Made by a program: the position numbers and the translations under genes. A DNA stretch of 64,000 bases from Roseimaritima ulvae (GTDB lineage: Bacteria > Planctomycetota > Planctomycetia > Pirellulales > Pirellulaceae): NCBI RefSeq assembly GCF_008065135.1, contig NZ_CP042914.1, positions 7,855,404-7,919,403 on the forward strand, given 5' to 3'. Shown here piece by piece: positions 17,124-26,125 of the stretch. Position 1 is the first letter of the stretch; every line of letters starts with the position of its first letter. Below the pieces are notes generated by a model. The model saw only the letters and a program-made list of their open reading frames with translations. It ran no database searches and was not told the DNA's origin.

Positions 17124-18596
17124 CTACTTAGGCGACCAGGGTTGCTGGCCATCTTTTTCACGCAGGAATTTGGCGTCCACTTGCTTGTACCAAGCGTGCA
17201 AGCGATCTCGCATCTCGGCCGTCCGCTGCGGCTGTTGCTCGGACAGATCGTTGGTTTCGCCGATGTCGTCTTGCAAGTTGTACAGATGCGTGCGTCCGTC
17301 TTCGTAGCGTTCGACCAATTTGTAGTCACCATCGCGAATCGCGCCGCCGGGCATCCCGCCTTGGTTGCTGTAGTGCGGGTAGTGCCAATACAAGGCTTCG
17401 CGGTCCAGCGGTTTGCCCAACAATGCCGGCCGGAGATCCACGCCGTCGACATCGTGCTGCAACGGAATCTTGGCGGCCGCGGCCAGCGTCGGCAGCAGGT
17501 CGATCGAACAAATTGGTTGATCACTCTCCGACCCTGCGGTGGTAACGCCCGGATAACGCACGATCCACGGCACTCGGATACCGCCTTCATAGATCCACCC
17601 TTTGCCGCCACGCAGCGGCAGATTGCTGGTCGGCGAACCTTCGCTGGTCGATAGCCCGCCGTTGTCGGAAGTGAAAACTACCAGCGTGTTATCGGCCACG
17701 CCCGAAGCGTCGAGCTGCTTGAGGACTTTGCCAATCGCCTCATCCATGGCTTCCACCATGGCCGCATACACGGCGTGTTTTTGCAGGATTCGGACTTTGC
17801 GAGGATTGTTTCCCAGCACCTGTTCCTCTTCGCCGAACTCTTGCCCCTCGATCGACGCGGCTCGCTGGCGATACTTTTTCACCAGATCCTTGCGTCCCAT
17901 CAGCGGCGTGTGCACGGAGTAAAACGAGAGGTAAGCCAGAAAAGGTTTTTCCTTGTTCGCTTCGATAAAGGAGGCCGTTTCGGTGGCCAAACGATTTGGC
18001 AGGTGCTCGCCTGCGGGGCTTTCGGGTTTGAGCTGAGGATTTTTGAAGGGGGCAAAATATCGGCTTCCCGTATAAGGTCCGCCGGCATGGAAGCCTCCCA
18101 TATTGACGTCAAAGCCCCGTGCTTGCGGCAAGAACTCATCGCCTTTGCCGAGGTGCCATTTGCCGGCGAAGAAGGTCGCGTAACCTTTCTCTTTCAACAC
18201 GTTGGCAACCGTTGTTTCCTCCACCGGCATGAAGTGATTCATGGGCGCGGGATTAAACTTGCCGCTGCGGTTGCCGCCAAAGAAATTCGTCGCGTCGGCT
18301 CGCGATGGGTACCGGCCGGTCATCAAACTAAATCGCGTCGGCGAACAAACAGGGTTGGCGGCGTAGCCGTTGGTGAACCGCATCCCGCTGCTGGACAACC
18401 GATCGATATGGGGCGTTTCATAAAAGCAATCGGGGTTGTTGGCTCCGATATCCATGTACCCCAAGTCGTCAACGACGATGACCAGAATATTCGGCGTTTG
18501 GACGTCGTCGCGAGGTGCCGCAACGGCGCCGCTGTGCCACATCGCTACCACGACCATGGTCGCGACAGCCTTCAGCACGATTCGGTGACTCCACAT
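17124..18596 (-). CDS. Secreted arylsulfatase (type I sulfatase)
   Basis: 490 residues with a signal peptide (hydrophobic 9-27). The sulfatase signature NPVCSPTRFSLMTGRYPS carries the Cys that is converted to formylglycine (CXPXR). The N-terminal metal site is VIVVDDLGYMDIGANN, and the C-terminal metal site is VVFTSDNGG. RGGKGWIYEGGIRVPWIVRYPG is typical of polysaccharide-type sulfatases. It removes sulfate esters, probably from algal polysaccharide; substrate not readable. Maturation needs a formylglycine-generating enzyme that is not in this window. A second sulfatase is 32 bp upstream on the same strand, so the two are likely co-transcribed. Confidence 0.92.
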   Translation of the reverse strand: MWSHRIVLKAVATMVVVAMWHSGAVAAPRDDVQTPNILVIVVDDLGYMDIGANNPDCFYETPHIDRLSSSGMRFTNGYAANPVCSPTRFSLMTGRYPSRADATNFFGGNRSGKFNPAPMNHFMPVEETTVANVLKEKGYATFFAGKWHLGKGDEFLPQARGFDVNMGGFHAGGPYTGSRYFAPFKNPQLKPESPAGEHLPNRLATETASFIEANKEKPFLAYLSFYSVHTPLMGRKDLVKKYRQRAASIEGQEFGEEEQVLGNNPRKVRILQKHAVYAAMVEAMDEAIGKVLKQLDASGVADNTLVVFTSDNGGLSTSEGSPTSNLPLRGGKGWIYEGGIRVPWIVRYPGVTTAGSESDQPICSIDLLPTLAAAAKIPLQHDVDGVDLRPALLGKPLDREALYWHYPHYSNQGGMPGGAIRDGDYKLVERYEDGRTHLYNLQDDIGETNDLSEQQPQRTAEMRDRLHAWYKQVDAKFLREKDGQQPWSPK

Positions 18597-18628
18597 AGTT
18601 ATCCTTTCATCTCTTCTCGAGGGGATTC

Positions 18629-20233
18629 TTACAGATTGTTGATGCCGATCGGCTGGCGATTTTTCGGCGCGCTGCGACCGGAGGTTTTGAGACGTTCGAG
18701 CAATTGCTGCATCTCGACGCGTTTGGCTTGTTCGCTAAAGAACAAGTTGGTGGTTTCGCCCGGGTCGGTCTTTAAGTTGTACAGTTGGCCGCTGGCGTCC
18801 GGAGCCGTTTCGGGCAACGCGTAGGGCCGCATGTTGGGGCTGTCGTAGTTGTTGCCGCCCGAACCGGTGTGATCGAGGTATTTCCAGTCGCCCTGGCGCA
18901 ACTGAAACTCGCCGCGAAAACTCTGCGTCAACAGGTGAGGTCGGATCGACTGTGATTCGTCCTGCGTACCGAGCAACACGGGCAGCATGTCAAAGCTGTC
19001 CGTGGCGTCTTCGTCGGCCAACGTGTAACCGACGATCGATGCCAGCGTGGCGAAGATGTCGGTGGTGTTGGTCATCTGACGCGACACGCGACCGGGCGGA
19101 ATGCGACCGGGCCAGCGCGCGATAAAGGGCACGCGATGGCCGCCTTCCCAACCGTCGCGTTTCATTCCCCGCCAACCGCCCGAGGCATCGTGGTTGTGAT
19201 CGCGACGCATCCAATCCACGTGCACGGTTTCGGCCCCGTTATCGGAGTTGAACAGGATCAGCGTGTTGTCGTCGATATCGAGTCGCTGCACCAGGTCCAT
19301 CACCCGCCCGACCAGCACGTCCAACTCCCAGACAAAATCACCGCGGGGTCCAGCCTCGGTGGCGCCGTTAAATTGCTCGGCCGGCAGCACGGGGGCGTGA
19401 GCGATTTGCGTGGACAGCACGGCAAAGAAGGGCTGGTCCGGAGTCTGCTTGCGATGCTCGGTGATAAAGGCTTCGGTCTTGTCGTAGAACAACAGGTCGG
19501 CGTTCATAAAGTCATAACCGGGCGACATCCAGCCTTCATCGTTGTCCCACCGCCACTTGCCACCGGGGTTGGGTAGCGTATCCCGCTTGTGTCGCATACT
19601 GGCCGGTTCGAGGACCATGCCGTTTTCGATATACACATACAGCGGATCGGTGTTGGGACAATTGGGCGTCACAAAGGATTCGTCAAAGCCGCGTGCATTG
19701 GGCCCGTCGATCAGCGGCGTGCTCTTTTCGTAATCGATCAGCAGCGAATTCTTGAATCCGTTGCCCAGCCGTTGATTGTTCTCGTCGTACCAGGTGAGCC
19801 CCACGTGCCATTTGCCGAATACGCCGGTGCGGTAGCCTTTGGTTTTCAGCATCTGAGCGATGGTCAGCGTGCCGGGCTTCAGATAGCTCGGTCCGCCGGG
19901 ACCTTCGAAAGCGCCGCCGCCGCGGCCGGTTGAGCGATAAATCTGCTGACCGGAAAACAGTCCGTAGCGAGACGGCGAACAGATCGTCGAGGGGCTGTGG
20001 GCGTCGGTGAAACGAACGCCCTGCTGTGCCAGCTGGTCGATTCGCGGCGTCTGGTAGGCCGCATCGGGGTTGTAACAAGACAGGTCGCCATAGCCGAGGT
20101 CATCAGCATAGATGATGATCACGTTGGGCAGCTCCTGAGCCGCCGCCTGATCACCAGTGGAACCAAGCCCCCCCAAACCAACGGCCCACACGAACAACCC
20201 AACTGTGGCGCGTAAACGTAACGATAAATTCAT
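18629..20233 (-). CDS. Secreted arylsulfatase (type I sulfatase)
   Basis: 534 residues with a signal peptide (LRATVGLFVWAVGLGGLG). The formylglycine site is STICSPSRYGLFSGQ. Metal-binding parts are VIIIYADDLGYGDLSCYN and LILFNSDNGAE. GMKRDGWEGGHRVPFIARWPG marks the S1 family. It is only moderately similar to the neighbouring sulfatase (different lengths and loops), so the pair is not a recent duplication and probably attacks different positions or linkages. It is first in the presumed two-gene transcript and diverges from the DUF1254 gene. Confidence 0.92.
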   Translation of the reverse strand: MNLSLRLRATVGLFVWAVGLGGLGSTGDQAAAQELPNVIIIYADDLGYGDLSCYNPDAAYQTPRIDQLAQQGVRFTDAHSPSTICSPSRYGLFSGQQIYRSTGRGGGAFEGPGGPSYLKPGTLTIAQMLKTKGYRTGVFGKWHVGLTWYDENNQRLGNGFKNSLLIDYEKSTPLIDGPNARGFDESFVTPNCPNTDPLYVYIENGMVLEPASMRHKRDTLPNPGGKWRWDNDEGWMSPGYDFMNADLLFYDKTEAFITEHRKQTPDQPFFAVLSTQIAHAPVLPAEQFNGATEAGPRGDFVWELDVLVGRVMDLVQRLDIDDNTLILFNSDNGAETVHVDWMRRDHNHDASGGWRGMKRDGWEGGHRVPFIARWPGRIPPGRVSRQMTNTTDIFATLASIVGYTLADEDATDSFDMLPVLLGTQDESQSIRPHLLTQSFRGEFQLRQGDWKYLDHTGSGGNNYDSPNMRPYALPETAPDASGQLYNLKTDPGETTNLFFSEQAKRVEMQQLLERLKTSGRSAPKNRQPIGINNL

Positions 20234-20446
20234 AAACGGCGATCAGCCTACAGAGAGTTCGCGAGCGACAACGGTCCAGGCTATTCTGCATCGCATGGCG
20301 GGCAAAAGAAACCTCTCCACCCGATATTCATCGACCCGGCCGACCAGCCTCGCGTCTCTTCTCCCGCTCGGCACCACGGCCGGCACCGGGCTAAAATAGT
20401 GGCCCGTCTTTTTATTCGTCCCTGCGATCCCCAGGCAAACCACTCC

Positions 20447-22006
20447 ATGAATTTCGCTACGCTCCTGCTCCTCACCGGCTTCTTGATGGTCGCCATGTCC
20501 AGCGTCTCGGGGCAAGACCCCACGCCGGGCTACAACCAGAAGATCCCCGAGAAAATCATGACCCCCGATCGCGTGGAAACCCGCATCGGCACGCTGGAAT
20601 TCTCCGATGGCCGGCCCAATCAAGCGACCGTCGACAAACTGTACGACAACCTGCTGCTGATCCGCGGCGTCGAAACCTTTTTGAACGGTATCCCCGCCAC
20701 CTCCATCGAAGGCCTTCGACTGGGCAACGCCGAAATCGGTGCGGACCAATCCAACGAGGTTGTGCTGTTCGAGGAATTGCTCGATTCCAATCCGCTGTTC
20801 CTGACCGGCAACACCGACACCGTCTACTGCTCGGGCTTTTTGAATCTGAAACAGGATGGCCCCACGGTGGTGGAGATCCCGGCCAAGTGCGGTCCGGGCA
20901 CGGTCAACGATGCCTACTTCCGCTTTGTGACCGACATGGGAATCCCCGGCCCGGACGCCGGCCGGGGAGGAAAGTATCTGATCCTACCGCCCGACTATGA
21001 AGGCGACCTGGAGGGCCCGATCGGCAGCAAGGCAACCGAGATCGACGGCCAGACCTACTACGTTTCGCAATCACCCAGCTATGTGAACTGGGTGATCCTG
21101 CGCGGCTTCCTGGTCGACGGCAAACCCGACGCGGCTCGCGAGATGTTCCAGAACGGCTTGAAAATCTATCCGCTGGCCAAGGCAAGCCAGCCCCCGAAGA
21201 TGAAATTCATCAACGGCTCGAAGAAGGTGTTCAACACCATCCATGCCAACAACTATGCCTTCTACGACGAACTGAACGACGTCATCCAGCGTGAACCGGT
21301 CTCGATGCTGGCCCCCGAACTGCGTGGCTTGTTCGCCGCCATCGGCATCGAGAAAGGGCAACCCTTCGAGCCATCGAAGAAACAACAGCAGATCCTCACC
21401 GAGGCCGTGGCGATCGGCAACGCCACTGCGCGGTCGATCGTATTTAAGCCGCGACTGGAAGGGGTCAAGTACTACGAAGACAGCGGCTGGATGACGGGCT
21501 TTGTGGGCGGCGACTATCGCTGGCTGAAAGACGAAGGCCGCGGCGGACGATACCTCGATGCCCGCACCCTGTTTTTCTATCAAGCGACGGTCAACACGCC
21601 GGCGATGGTCAAGAAGATGGTCGGCAAAGGCTCCCAATACGCCTACGTCACCACGGACAAGGACGGCAACTACTTGGACGGCGGCAAAACCTACCAGCTG
21701 ACCATTCCGGCCAACGTTCCGGTGAAAGATTTCTGGTCCGTCGTCATCTACGATCCTCAGACCCGCTCGGAATTACAGACCGGCCAGCCCTTCCCCAGCA
21801 AGAACAACAAACGCGACGACCTGAAGGAAAACGCCGACGGATCGGTAACGCTGACCTTCGGCCCCAAACCACCGGCGAAGAACCAGTACAACTGGATCCA
21901 AACGGTCCCCAATAAAGGCTGGTACCCGCTGCTTCGGCTTTACGGCCCGCTGCCTCCCTGGTTCGACAAAACCTGGCGTCCGGGTGAAATCGAAGCGGTT
22001 CATTAA
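20447..22006 (+). CDS. Secreted DUF1254/DUF1214 protein
   Basis: About 519 residues from ATG at 20447, which gives a signal peptide ending VSGQ. The DUF1254 part (about 60-200) includes LFLTGNTDTVYCSGFLNL and GGKYLILPPDYEG. The C-terminal DUF1214 part includes YAYVTTDKDGNYLDGGKTYQ, DFWSVVIYDPQTRSELQ and the typical end GWYPLLRLYGPLPPWFDKTW. Proteins of this kind are widespread and exported; the reaction is not established. The gene stands alone and is followed by a strong bidirectional terminator. Confidence 0.85.
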   Translation: MNFATLLLLTGFLMVAMSSVSGQDPTPGYNQKIPEKIMTPDRVETRIGTLEFSDGRPNQATVDKLYDNLLLIRGVETFLNGIPATSIEGLRLGNAEIGADQSNEVVLFEELLDSNPLFLTGNTDTVYCSGFLNLKQDGPTVVEIPAKCGPGTVNDAYFRFVTDMGIPGPDAGRGGKYLILPPDYEGDLEGPIGSKATEIDGQTYYVSQSPSYVNWVILRGFLVDGKPDAAREMFQNGLKIYPLAKASQPPKMKFINGSKKVFNTIHANNYAFYDELNDVIQREPVSMLAPELRGLFAAIGIEKGQPFEPSKKQQQILTEAVAIGNATARSIVFKPRLEGVKYYEDSGWMTGFVGGDYRWLKDEGRGGRYLDARTLFFYQATVNTPAMVKKMVGKGSQYAYVTTDKDGNYLDGGKTYQLTIPANVPVKDFWSVVIYDPQTRSELQTGQPFPSKNNKRDDLKENADGSVTLTFGPKPPAKNQYNWIQTVPNKGWYPLLRLYGPLPPWFDKTWRPGEIEAVH

Positions 22007-22030
22007 GCTCGCCAAGTGGGCGATGGGCAC

Positions 22031-22073
22031 AAAAAAAACGGGATTTTGCTCGGCGAGCAAACTCCCGTTTTTT
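22031..22073. terminator. Bidirectional rho-independent terminator
   Basis: AAAAAAAACGGGA, an inner stem TTTGCTCGGCGAGCAAA, then TCCCGTTTTTT. The stem has U-rich tails on both strands, so it can end the DUF1254 transcript rightwards and the tRNA-Leu transcript leftwards. Confidence 0.85.
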
Positions 22074-22081
22074 CCATTAAG

Positions 22082-22165
22082 TGCGGATGAGAGGACTTGA
22101 ACCTCCACGCCCTTGCGGGCACTAGAACCTGAATCTAGCGCGTCTGCCAATTCCGCCACATCCGC
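22082..22165 (-). tRNA. tRNA-Leu (anticodon CAG)
   Basis: The reverse strand reads GCGGATGTGGCGGAATTGGC and onward as a class II tRNA of 84 bases. The acceptor stem GCGGATG pairs with CATCCGC, with discriminator A. The D-loop is of Leu type (GGAATTGGCAGACGC). The anticodon stem CTAGA/TCTAG encloses TTCAGGT, giving CAG. A long variable arm (GCCCGCAAGGGC) and T-loop TTCAAGT complete it. The 3' CCA is not encoded. Confidence 0.95.
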
Positions 22166-22249
22166 ATGCCTGGGCAGCCGTTTCTTGGCTTGGCTTCAAC
22201 TGAGGCTAAAAAATTAGCCGCTCCGGCGGTTTGTGACAAGTGGGGCTAG

Positions 22250-22273
22250 CTCGGGGTTCGCCCGAGTTTTTTT
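22250..22273 (+). terminator. Hairpin plus T-tract
   Basis: CTCGGGGTTCGCCCGAGTTT with seven Ts looks like a rho-independent terminator read rightwards. No rightward gene ends nearby except the DUF1254 gene, which already has one, so its purpose is unclear. A second palindrome, GGCTAAAAAATTAGCC, lies at 22204-22219 upstream of the tRNA. Confidence 0.55.
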
Positions 22274-22325
22274 AAGTTCGAAAGCCGGTGGTCCAAAGTC
22301 TGGCGACTTCGGCTACGGAGGGAGT

Positions 22326-22670
22326 TTAGTAGCGGGGGACGCTGGGATCGATGTGCTGGCTCCAGTGGTCGATCCCGCCGGTCATGTTCTGGGCTTGCTT
22401 GAATCCGCTTTGCCGCAGCACCGCCACCACGCGGAGACTGCGACCGCCGTGATGACAGTGCACAATCACGCGGTCCTCGATGTGCTCCTGCAACTCCTTG
22501 GCTCGCTCCTGCAATTCGCTCAACGGCAGCAGGCGGGCACCGTCGATGCGAGCCGTTTCGTATTCGTCCTGCTCGCGGACATCCAAAAACACAAACGACT
22601 CGCCGGCCTCACGCAGCGCATGGACCGAGTGGACATCGATTTCAATGGGCAATTCGGAGTCGGAGCTCAT
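22326..22670 (-). CDS. Rhodanese-like domain protein
   Basis: 114 residues forming one rhodanese domain. The strand FVFLDVREQDEYETARIDGA is followed by the active-site loop VHCHHGGRS, which keeps the catalytic Cys and the Arg of the CxxGxR-type loop, and the C-terminal signature GFKQAQNMTGGIDHWSQHID. Single-domain rhodaneses transfer sulfur from thiosulfate or persulfide donors; partner unknown. Cytoplasmic, no signal. ATG at 22670 is preferred to a TTG just upstream. A 25-bp motif with TCTGGCGACTTCGGCTACG, repeated elsewhere in the window, sits at its 3' end (22292-22317). Confidence 0.88.
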   Translation of the reverse strand: MSSDSELPIEIDVHSVHALREAGESFVFLDVREQDEYETARIDGARLLPLSELQERAKELQEHIEDRVIVHCHHGGRSLRVVAVLRQSGFKQAQNMTGGIDHWSQHIDPSVPRY

Positions 22671-22827
22671 CAAATATTCCCGGCATAAGGCAAAACAACA
22701 ATGTAGCTACCGTCGCCAGACGGTGGAACCAGGACCAACGCCGGTCAGCCAGGAACGAGGCGACTAAAGACTGGACTCCAGCGCGGACCACGCTCTGGCG
22801 AGCGTAGCTACGAAACAGCGAGCGACG
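22671..22827. repeat. Intergenic inverted repeats, CGTCGCCAGACGG / CTCTGGCGAGCG type
   Basis: GTAGCTACCGTCGCCAGACGG near 22702 and GCTCTGGCGAGCGTAGCTAC near 22793 are related motifs in opposite orientation, bounding a short stretch without a gene. They belong to the same loose family as the repeats at 25590-25653, 54590-54672 and 62865-63016. Confidence 0.5.
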
Positions 22828-24453
22828 TTACGCTTCGCGGGGTTTTCGCGAGCCGGGGCGGAGAATGCGGATGCGGTGCACGGCGGGCGAGTTCAACGAG
22901 GGGGCTTCCAAATCGTCCAGATCGCTGGGCGAGTCGGAATCTTCGTCAGCCGCTCCGTCTTGATCGCTCGAGCCGTCTTCCGCCGAGCCGTCAGCGGCTC
23001 CTTCGCCACTGCCAGCCTCTGCCGCAGCTTCCGGCTCGTCGCCGAAGATTTCGGCGTTGCCATCGTCTTCGTTGGTCGGTTCGACCTCAACGGCCTGCAG
23101 CTTGGTCTCGGGCTTAAACGCTTCGGTGCTCGCCGCTGGCGATTCGACGATCGATTCGCCGAACGAAGAGTGGCCCATTACGATCGGCGCCGCAAAGGGA
23201 TCGCTGTAGCCAAACGGAATCCGCTGCACGACCTGCTTGGGCACCATTTGCTGTTCTTCCACACGCACCCACACGGCTTTCGTCTTGGGCACTCGCACGC
23301 GGCGAACCACACGCTCTTGCTCGTAGTACGGAACTTCGACGGTGCGACTGGAGGTTTCGTAAGTCATTTCCTGCGTGGTCACGGGAACCTTGCGAACCTT
23401 CTCTTCGGTCACCCAACGGTACTTCTGCTCGGGCACCTTGCGAGTCAACGTTTCAGTGATCGGCTTTTGCACCTGATAAGGAATCTTGCGAACTTCCGTG
23501 ACCGGTTCGTACCGCGTGACTTCCACGGGAATCTTACGGGTCATGGTTTCAGTTTGCATCCGAGTCACCGAAACGGGGACCTTTTGCGTGACCACTTCGG
23601 TCTGCATCCGCTGGACCTGAACCGGCACCTGCTGCTGGACGGTCTGCGGCACGTAGGAAGTTTGCGGAATCCGCTGGGTGACATAATTGGGCCGATAAGC
23701 CAACTGGGTCTGCACGGTCGGCGGGGTCACCTGCGGCACGGCCACGGGACCACCGGGAATCCGGCGTGCGAAAATGCCAAACGGGCCCGGGCGATAAACG
23801 TCCGGCTGATAGCCCAAGCCGTATTGCACCGTACCGGGCTGAACCACTTGCTGCGGAACATACCCACCGGCATCGACGACCTGATTGCGGTAACTGGTAA
23901 CCGGTCGCAACGTGGTGTACTGCTGCGTCTGATACTGGGTCTCGGTCACGGGCCGCTGAACGGTGTACTGCTGGTCGCGATACTGGGTTTCGGTCACCGG
24001 TCGCTGCACGCTGTACTGCTGCTCGCGGTACTGCGTTTCGGTCACCGGTCGATAGCTGGTCACCTGCTCTTCGCGTTCGGCGGTTTCGGTCACGTACCGG
24101 GTTTGCGTGACGGTCTCGTCGCGGTAACTGGTTTCCAACACCGGCCGCTGAACGTAATAACGTTCCTCGCGATATTCGGTCTTGGTGATCGGTTTGGCGA
24201 CCCGATAAGATCGTTGTTCGGTGCGAGTTTTCAGAACGGGTCGGTAGCTGACGATTTCCTGTTCTTCGTATTCGGTCTGGTATTCAAGCCGATAACGGGC
24301 CACCGTCTGAGGCTCCATGACCGTTTCGCACTGCAGCCGATAGGCGGGCTGGAAACAGCAGGCATCTTGTGCGGTGAGTTCAACGGCGACCGCGCTGGAC
24401 GCGATCGCAGCTGCGACAGCAAACGGCAATACTCGCTGGGGTCGATTTTGCAT
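22828..24453 (-). CDS. Secreted Tyr/Thr/Val/Arg-rich repeat protein (YTV-like)
   Basis: About 541 residues from the ATG at 24453, which begins a signal sequence (VLPFAVAAAIASSAVAVELT). The body is almost wholly repetitive: a 16-residue period is clearest in QRPVTETQYREQQYSV and QRPVTETQYRDQQYTV. A second repeat zone uses VPVSVTRMQTETMTRKIPVE-like units. The C-terminal 110 residues are acidic (EDDGNAEIFGDEPEAAAEAG). The pattern resembles the YTV domain described from Rhodopirellula cell-wall proteins, so a structural envelope role is likely; this match is from memory. The frame extends upstream to 24582, but that part reads through a 16-bp non-triplet DNA repeat and is probably not translated. 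Confidence 0.75.
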   Translation of the reverse strand: MQNRPQRVLPFAVAAAIASSAVAVELTAQDACCFQPAYRLQCETVMEPQTVARYRLEYQTEYEEQEIVSYRPVLKTRTEQRSYRVAKPITKTEYREERYYVQRPVLETSYRDETVTQTRYVTETAEREEQVTSYRPVTETQYREQQYSVQRPVTETQYRDQQYTVQRPVTETQYQTQQYTTLRPVTSYRNQVVDAGGYVPQQVVQPGTVQYGLGYQPDVYRPGPFGIFARRIPGGPVAVPQVTPPTVQTQLAYRPNYVTQRIPQTSYVPQTVQQQVPVQVQRMQTEVVTQKVPVSVTRMQTETMTRKIPVEVTRYEPVTEVRKIPYQVQKPITETLTRKVPEQKYRWVTEEKVRKVPVTTQEMTYETSSRTVEVPYYEQERVVRRVRVPKTKAVWVRVEEQQMVPKQVVQRIPFGYSDPFAAPIVMGHSSFGESIVESPAASTEAFKPETKLQAVEVEPTNEDDGNAEIFGDEPEAAAEAGSGEGAADGSAEDGSSDQDGAADEDSDSPSDLDDLEAPSLNSPAVHRIRILRPGSRKPREA

Positions 24454-24496
24454 GGGTTGTCTCACAGGGTCATTTCTCAAACGGTCAATCTGCCGG

Positions 24497-24560
24497 GATG
24501 CGATTTCGTGGCGATGCGATTTCGTGGCGATGCGATTTCGTGGCGATGCGATTTCGTGGC
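24497..24560. repeat. Four exact 16-bp tandem repeats upstream of the YTV-like gene
   Basis: GATGCGATTTCGTGGC occurs four times head to tail without change, 44-107 bp before the ATG at 24453. The unit length is not a multiple of three, which argues against coding. The place suits an operator or leader element of the YTV-like gene. Confidence 0.85.
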
Positions 24561-24813
24561 GATCGTGATCGACGCTCGGCATGTACTAAGTTTGGTTACC
24601 GGGCGAGGTTTATGCAAATGCTTGCAGAGCCCGCTGCCCACCCCAACTAATGTAGCTTCAAGCAGTTAGCGAAAATCAAAAAATTCCTAGGAAAAACGGC
24701 ACTTTTGCAAACCCACCCCCGGCATACCTTCGCCATCTTCCCTGCACTGTTTAGTCCACGCTACAACCGTTGTTTTTTCGCAACGCCACCCGCACTCCCC
24801 TTCGCTCGCCGCC

Positions 24814-25548
24814 ATGCCCCAACTGCTGATCCGCACGCTTGACGTCCCTGCCGATAACCTGGCCCTCGACGAGGCTCTGCTGGTCGCTGCCGAAGCCGGT
24901 CAAACGCCACCGGTACTACGGCTGTGGCAGTTCCCTCAAACCACGGCCGTGCTGGGTCGCGGCTCAAGGGTGGGCGACGAGATCAATCTGTCGTACTGCC
25001 GGCAGCACCAGATCCCCGTACTCCGCCGCTGCAGCGGTGGGGCCAGCGTGGTCGGCGGACCGGGATGCTTGATGTATAGCCTGACGATGGACCTGCGAGA
25101 GCGGCCCGAGATGCGGAAGCTGGACCGGGTGCATCCGTTTGTGATGGATCACGTGCTGGCGGCCGTGCGGCAAACGCTGCCGCCGAGCGACCGCGACCGG
25201 GTGCAATTCCAGGGCACCTGCGACCTGACGTATGACAATCAGAAATTTTCAGGCAACAGCTTGCGGATCACGCGCAGCCACCTGCTGTACCACGGCACCC
25301 TCCTGCTGGATGCCGACCTGGACCGGATTTCCAACTGCCTGGCGACCGCGCCGAGGCAACCGGAATACCGCGCCCAGCGCCAGCACCGCGACTTCATCAC
25401 CAACCTGCCGGTCGATGCTCGGCGGCTGATGGACGAACTGGCGCGGGCCTTTGCCGCCAGCGAGCCGCTGGAAAGCTGCCCCGACGAACGGATGCGAGAA
25501 CTGTCGCGTGAGCGTTACAGCCGCGATGAGTGGACTCATCGGCACTAA
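24814..25548 (+). CDS. Lipoate-protein ligase A family protein
   Basis: 244 residues of the BPL/LplA/LipB fold. The family signature RRCSGGASVVGGPGCLMYSL (about 69-88) matches the RRxSGGGxVxHxxGxLxY motif of LplA. The second motif DNQKFSGNSLRITRSHLLYHG (in part NQKFSGNSLR) keeps the lysine that contacts lipoyl-AMP, and GTLLLDADLDRI follows. It should transfer lipoate or octanoate to the E2 and H proteins of 2-oxo-acid dehydrogenases and glycine cleavage. It lacks the C-terminal accessory domain of E. coli LplA, so it could be a LipM-like transferase or need a partner protein. Confidence 0.85.
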   Translation: MPQLLIRTLDVPADNLALDEALLVAAEAGQTPPVLRLWQFPQTTAVLGRGSRVGDEINLSYCRQHQIPVLRRCSGGASVVGGPGCLMYSLTMDLRERPEMRKLDRVHPFVMDHVLAAVRQTLPPSDRDRVQFQGTCDLTYDNQKFSGNSLRITRSHLLYHGTLLLDADLDRISNCLATAPRQPEYRAQRQHRDFITNLPVDARRLMDELARAFAASEPLESCPDERMRELSRERYSRDEWTHRH

Positions 25549-25589
25549 AAGTACGTCAGGCTTTTCAGCCTGACACGGCGCCCGTAGCA

Positions 25590-25653
25590 GAACTCGCCAG
25601 AGTTTCGACAGGTTGCTCTTCGTTTTCCAAAGTCTGGCGACTTCGGCTACGAA
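25590..25653. repeat. Inverted pair of CTCTGG-type motifs
   Basis: GTAGCAGAACTCGCCAGAGT and, inverted downstream, CAAAGTCTGGCGACTTCGGC face each other between the convergent lipoate-ligase and cyclophilin genes and could form a hairpin at the end of both. Confidence 0.55.
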
Positions 25654-25662
25654 GATGCCGAC

Positions 25663-26094
25663 CTATTCGTCGCTGAGGGTGATACTGTTGATCTTATCAC
25701 CTTGCTGGATGCTATCGACGACGTCCTGACCTTCGAGCACACGGCCGAACACGCTGTGCTTGTTGTCCAACCACGGGGTTTCCACGTGGGTGATGAAAAA
25801 CTGCGAGCCGTTGCTATTGGGGCCGGAGTTGGCCATCGACAGCACGCCGGGTCCGTCATGCTTGAGGTCGGGATGGAATTCGTCTTCGAACTTGTATCCC
25901 GGTCCGCCGGTGCCGGTACCTTGAGGGCACCCGCCCTGAACCATGAAATCCGGAATGACGCGATGAAACGTCAAACCGTCGTAAAATTTGTCTTCGACCA
26001 GTTTGACGAAGTTCGCGACCGTTTTGGGCGTCTTGTCTTCGTGCAGTTCGATGCGGATGTTTCCGCGTTCGGTGTCAAAGGTAGCAACCTTCAT
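25663..26094 (-). CDS. Cyclophilin-type peptidyl-prolyl cis-trans isomerase
   Basis: 143 residues from ATG at 26094 ([20 protein letters not shown]). All core cyclophilin motifs are present: [13 protein letters not shown] (catalytic Arg and Phe), GSQFFIT and [10 protein letters not shown] with the Trp of cyclophilin A type. It speeds proline isomerisation during folding. No signal peptide, so probably cytoplasmic. The longer frame to 26154 adds residues overlapping the upstream intergenic stretch and the end of the Coa1-like gene; the short start leaves a 31-bp gap after that gene. Confidence 0.92.
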   Translation of the reverse strand: MKVATFDTERGNIRIELHEDKTPKTVANFVKLVEDKFYDGLTFHRVIPDFMVQGGCPQGTGTGGPGYKFEDEFHPDLKHDGPGVLSMANSGPNSNGSQFFITHVETPWLDNKHSVFGRVLEGQDVVDSIQQGDKINSITLSDE

Positions 26095-26125
26095 GGCGTT
26101 CTCTCGTAAGTAGTTAGACGGGTGA

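Noticed and set aside
17124-20233. Recent tandem duplication of sulfatase genes
   Set aside because: The two proteins differ in length and in most loops beyond the shared catalytic motifs, so they are old paralogues.
22876-24669. 597-codon open frame opposite the YTV-like gene
   Set aside because: It is the antisense shadow of a highly repetitive gene; the minus-strand product has a signal peptide and coherent repeats, the plus-strand one does not.
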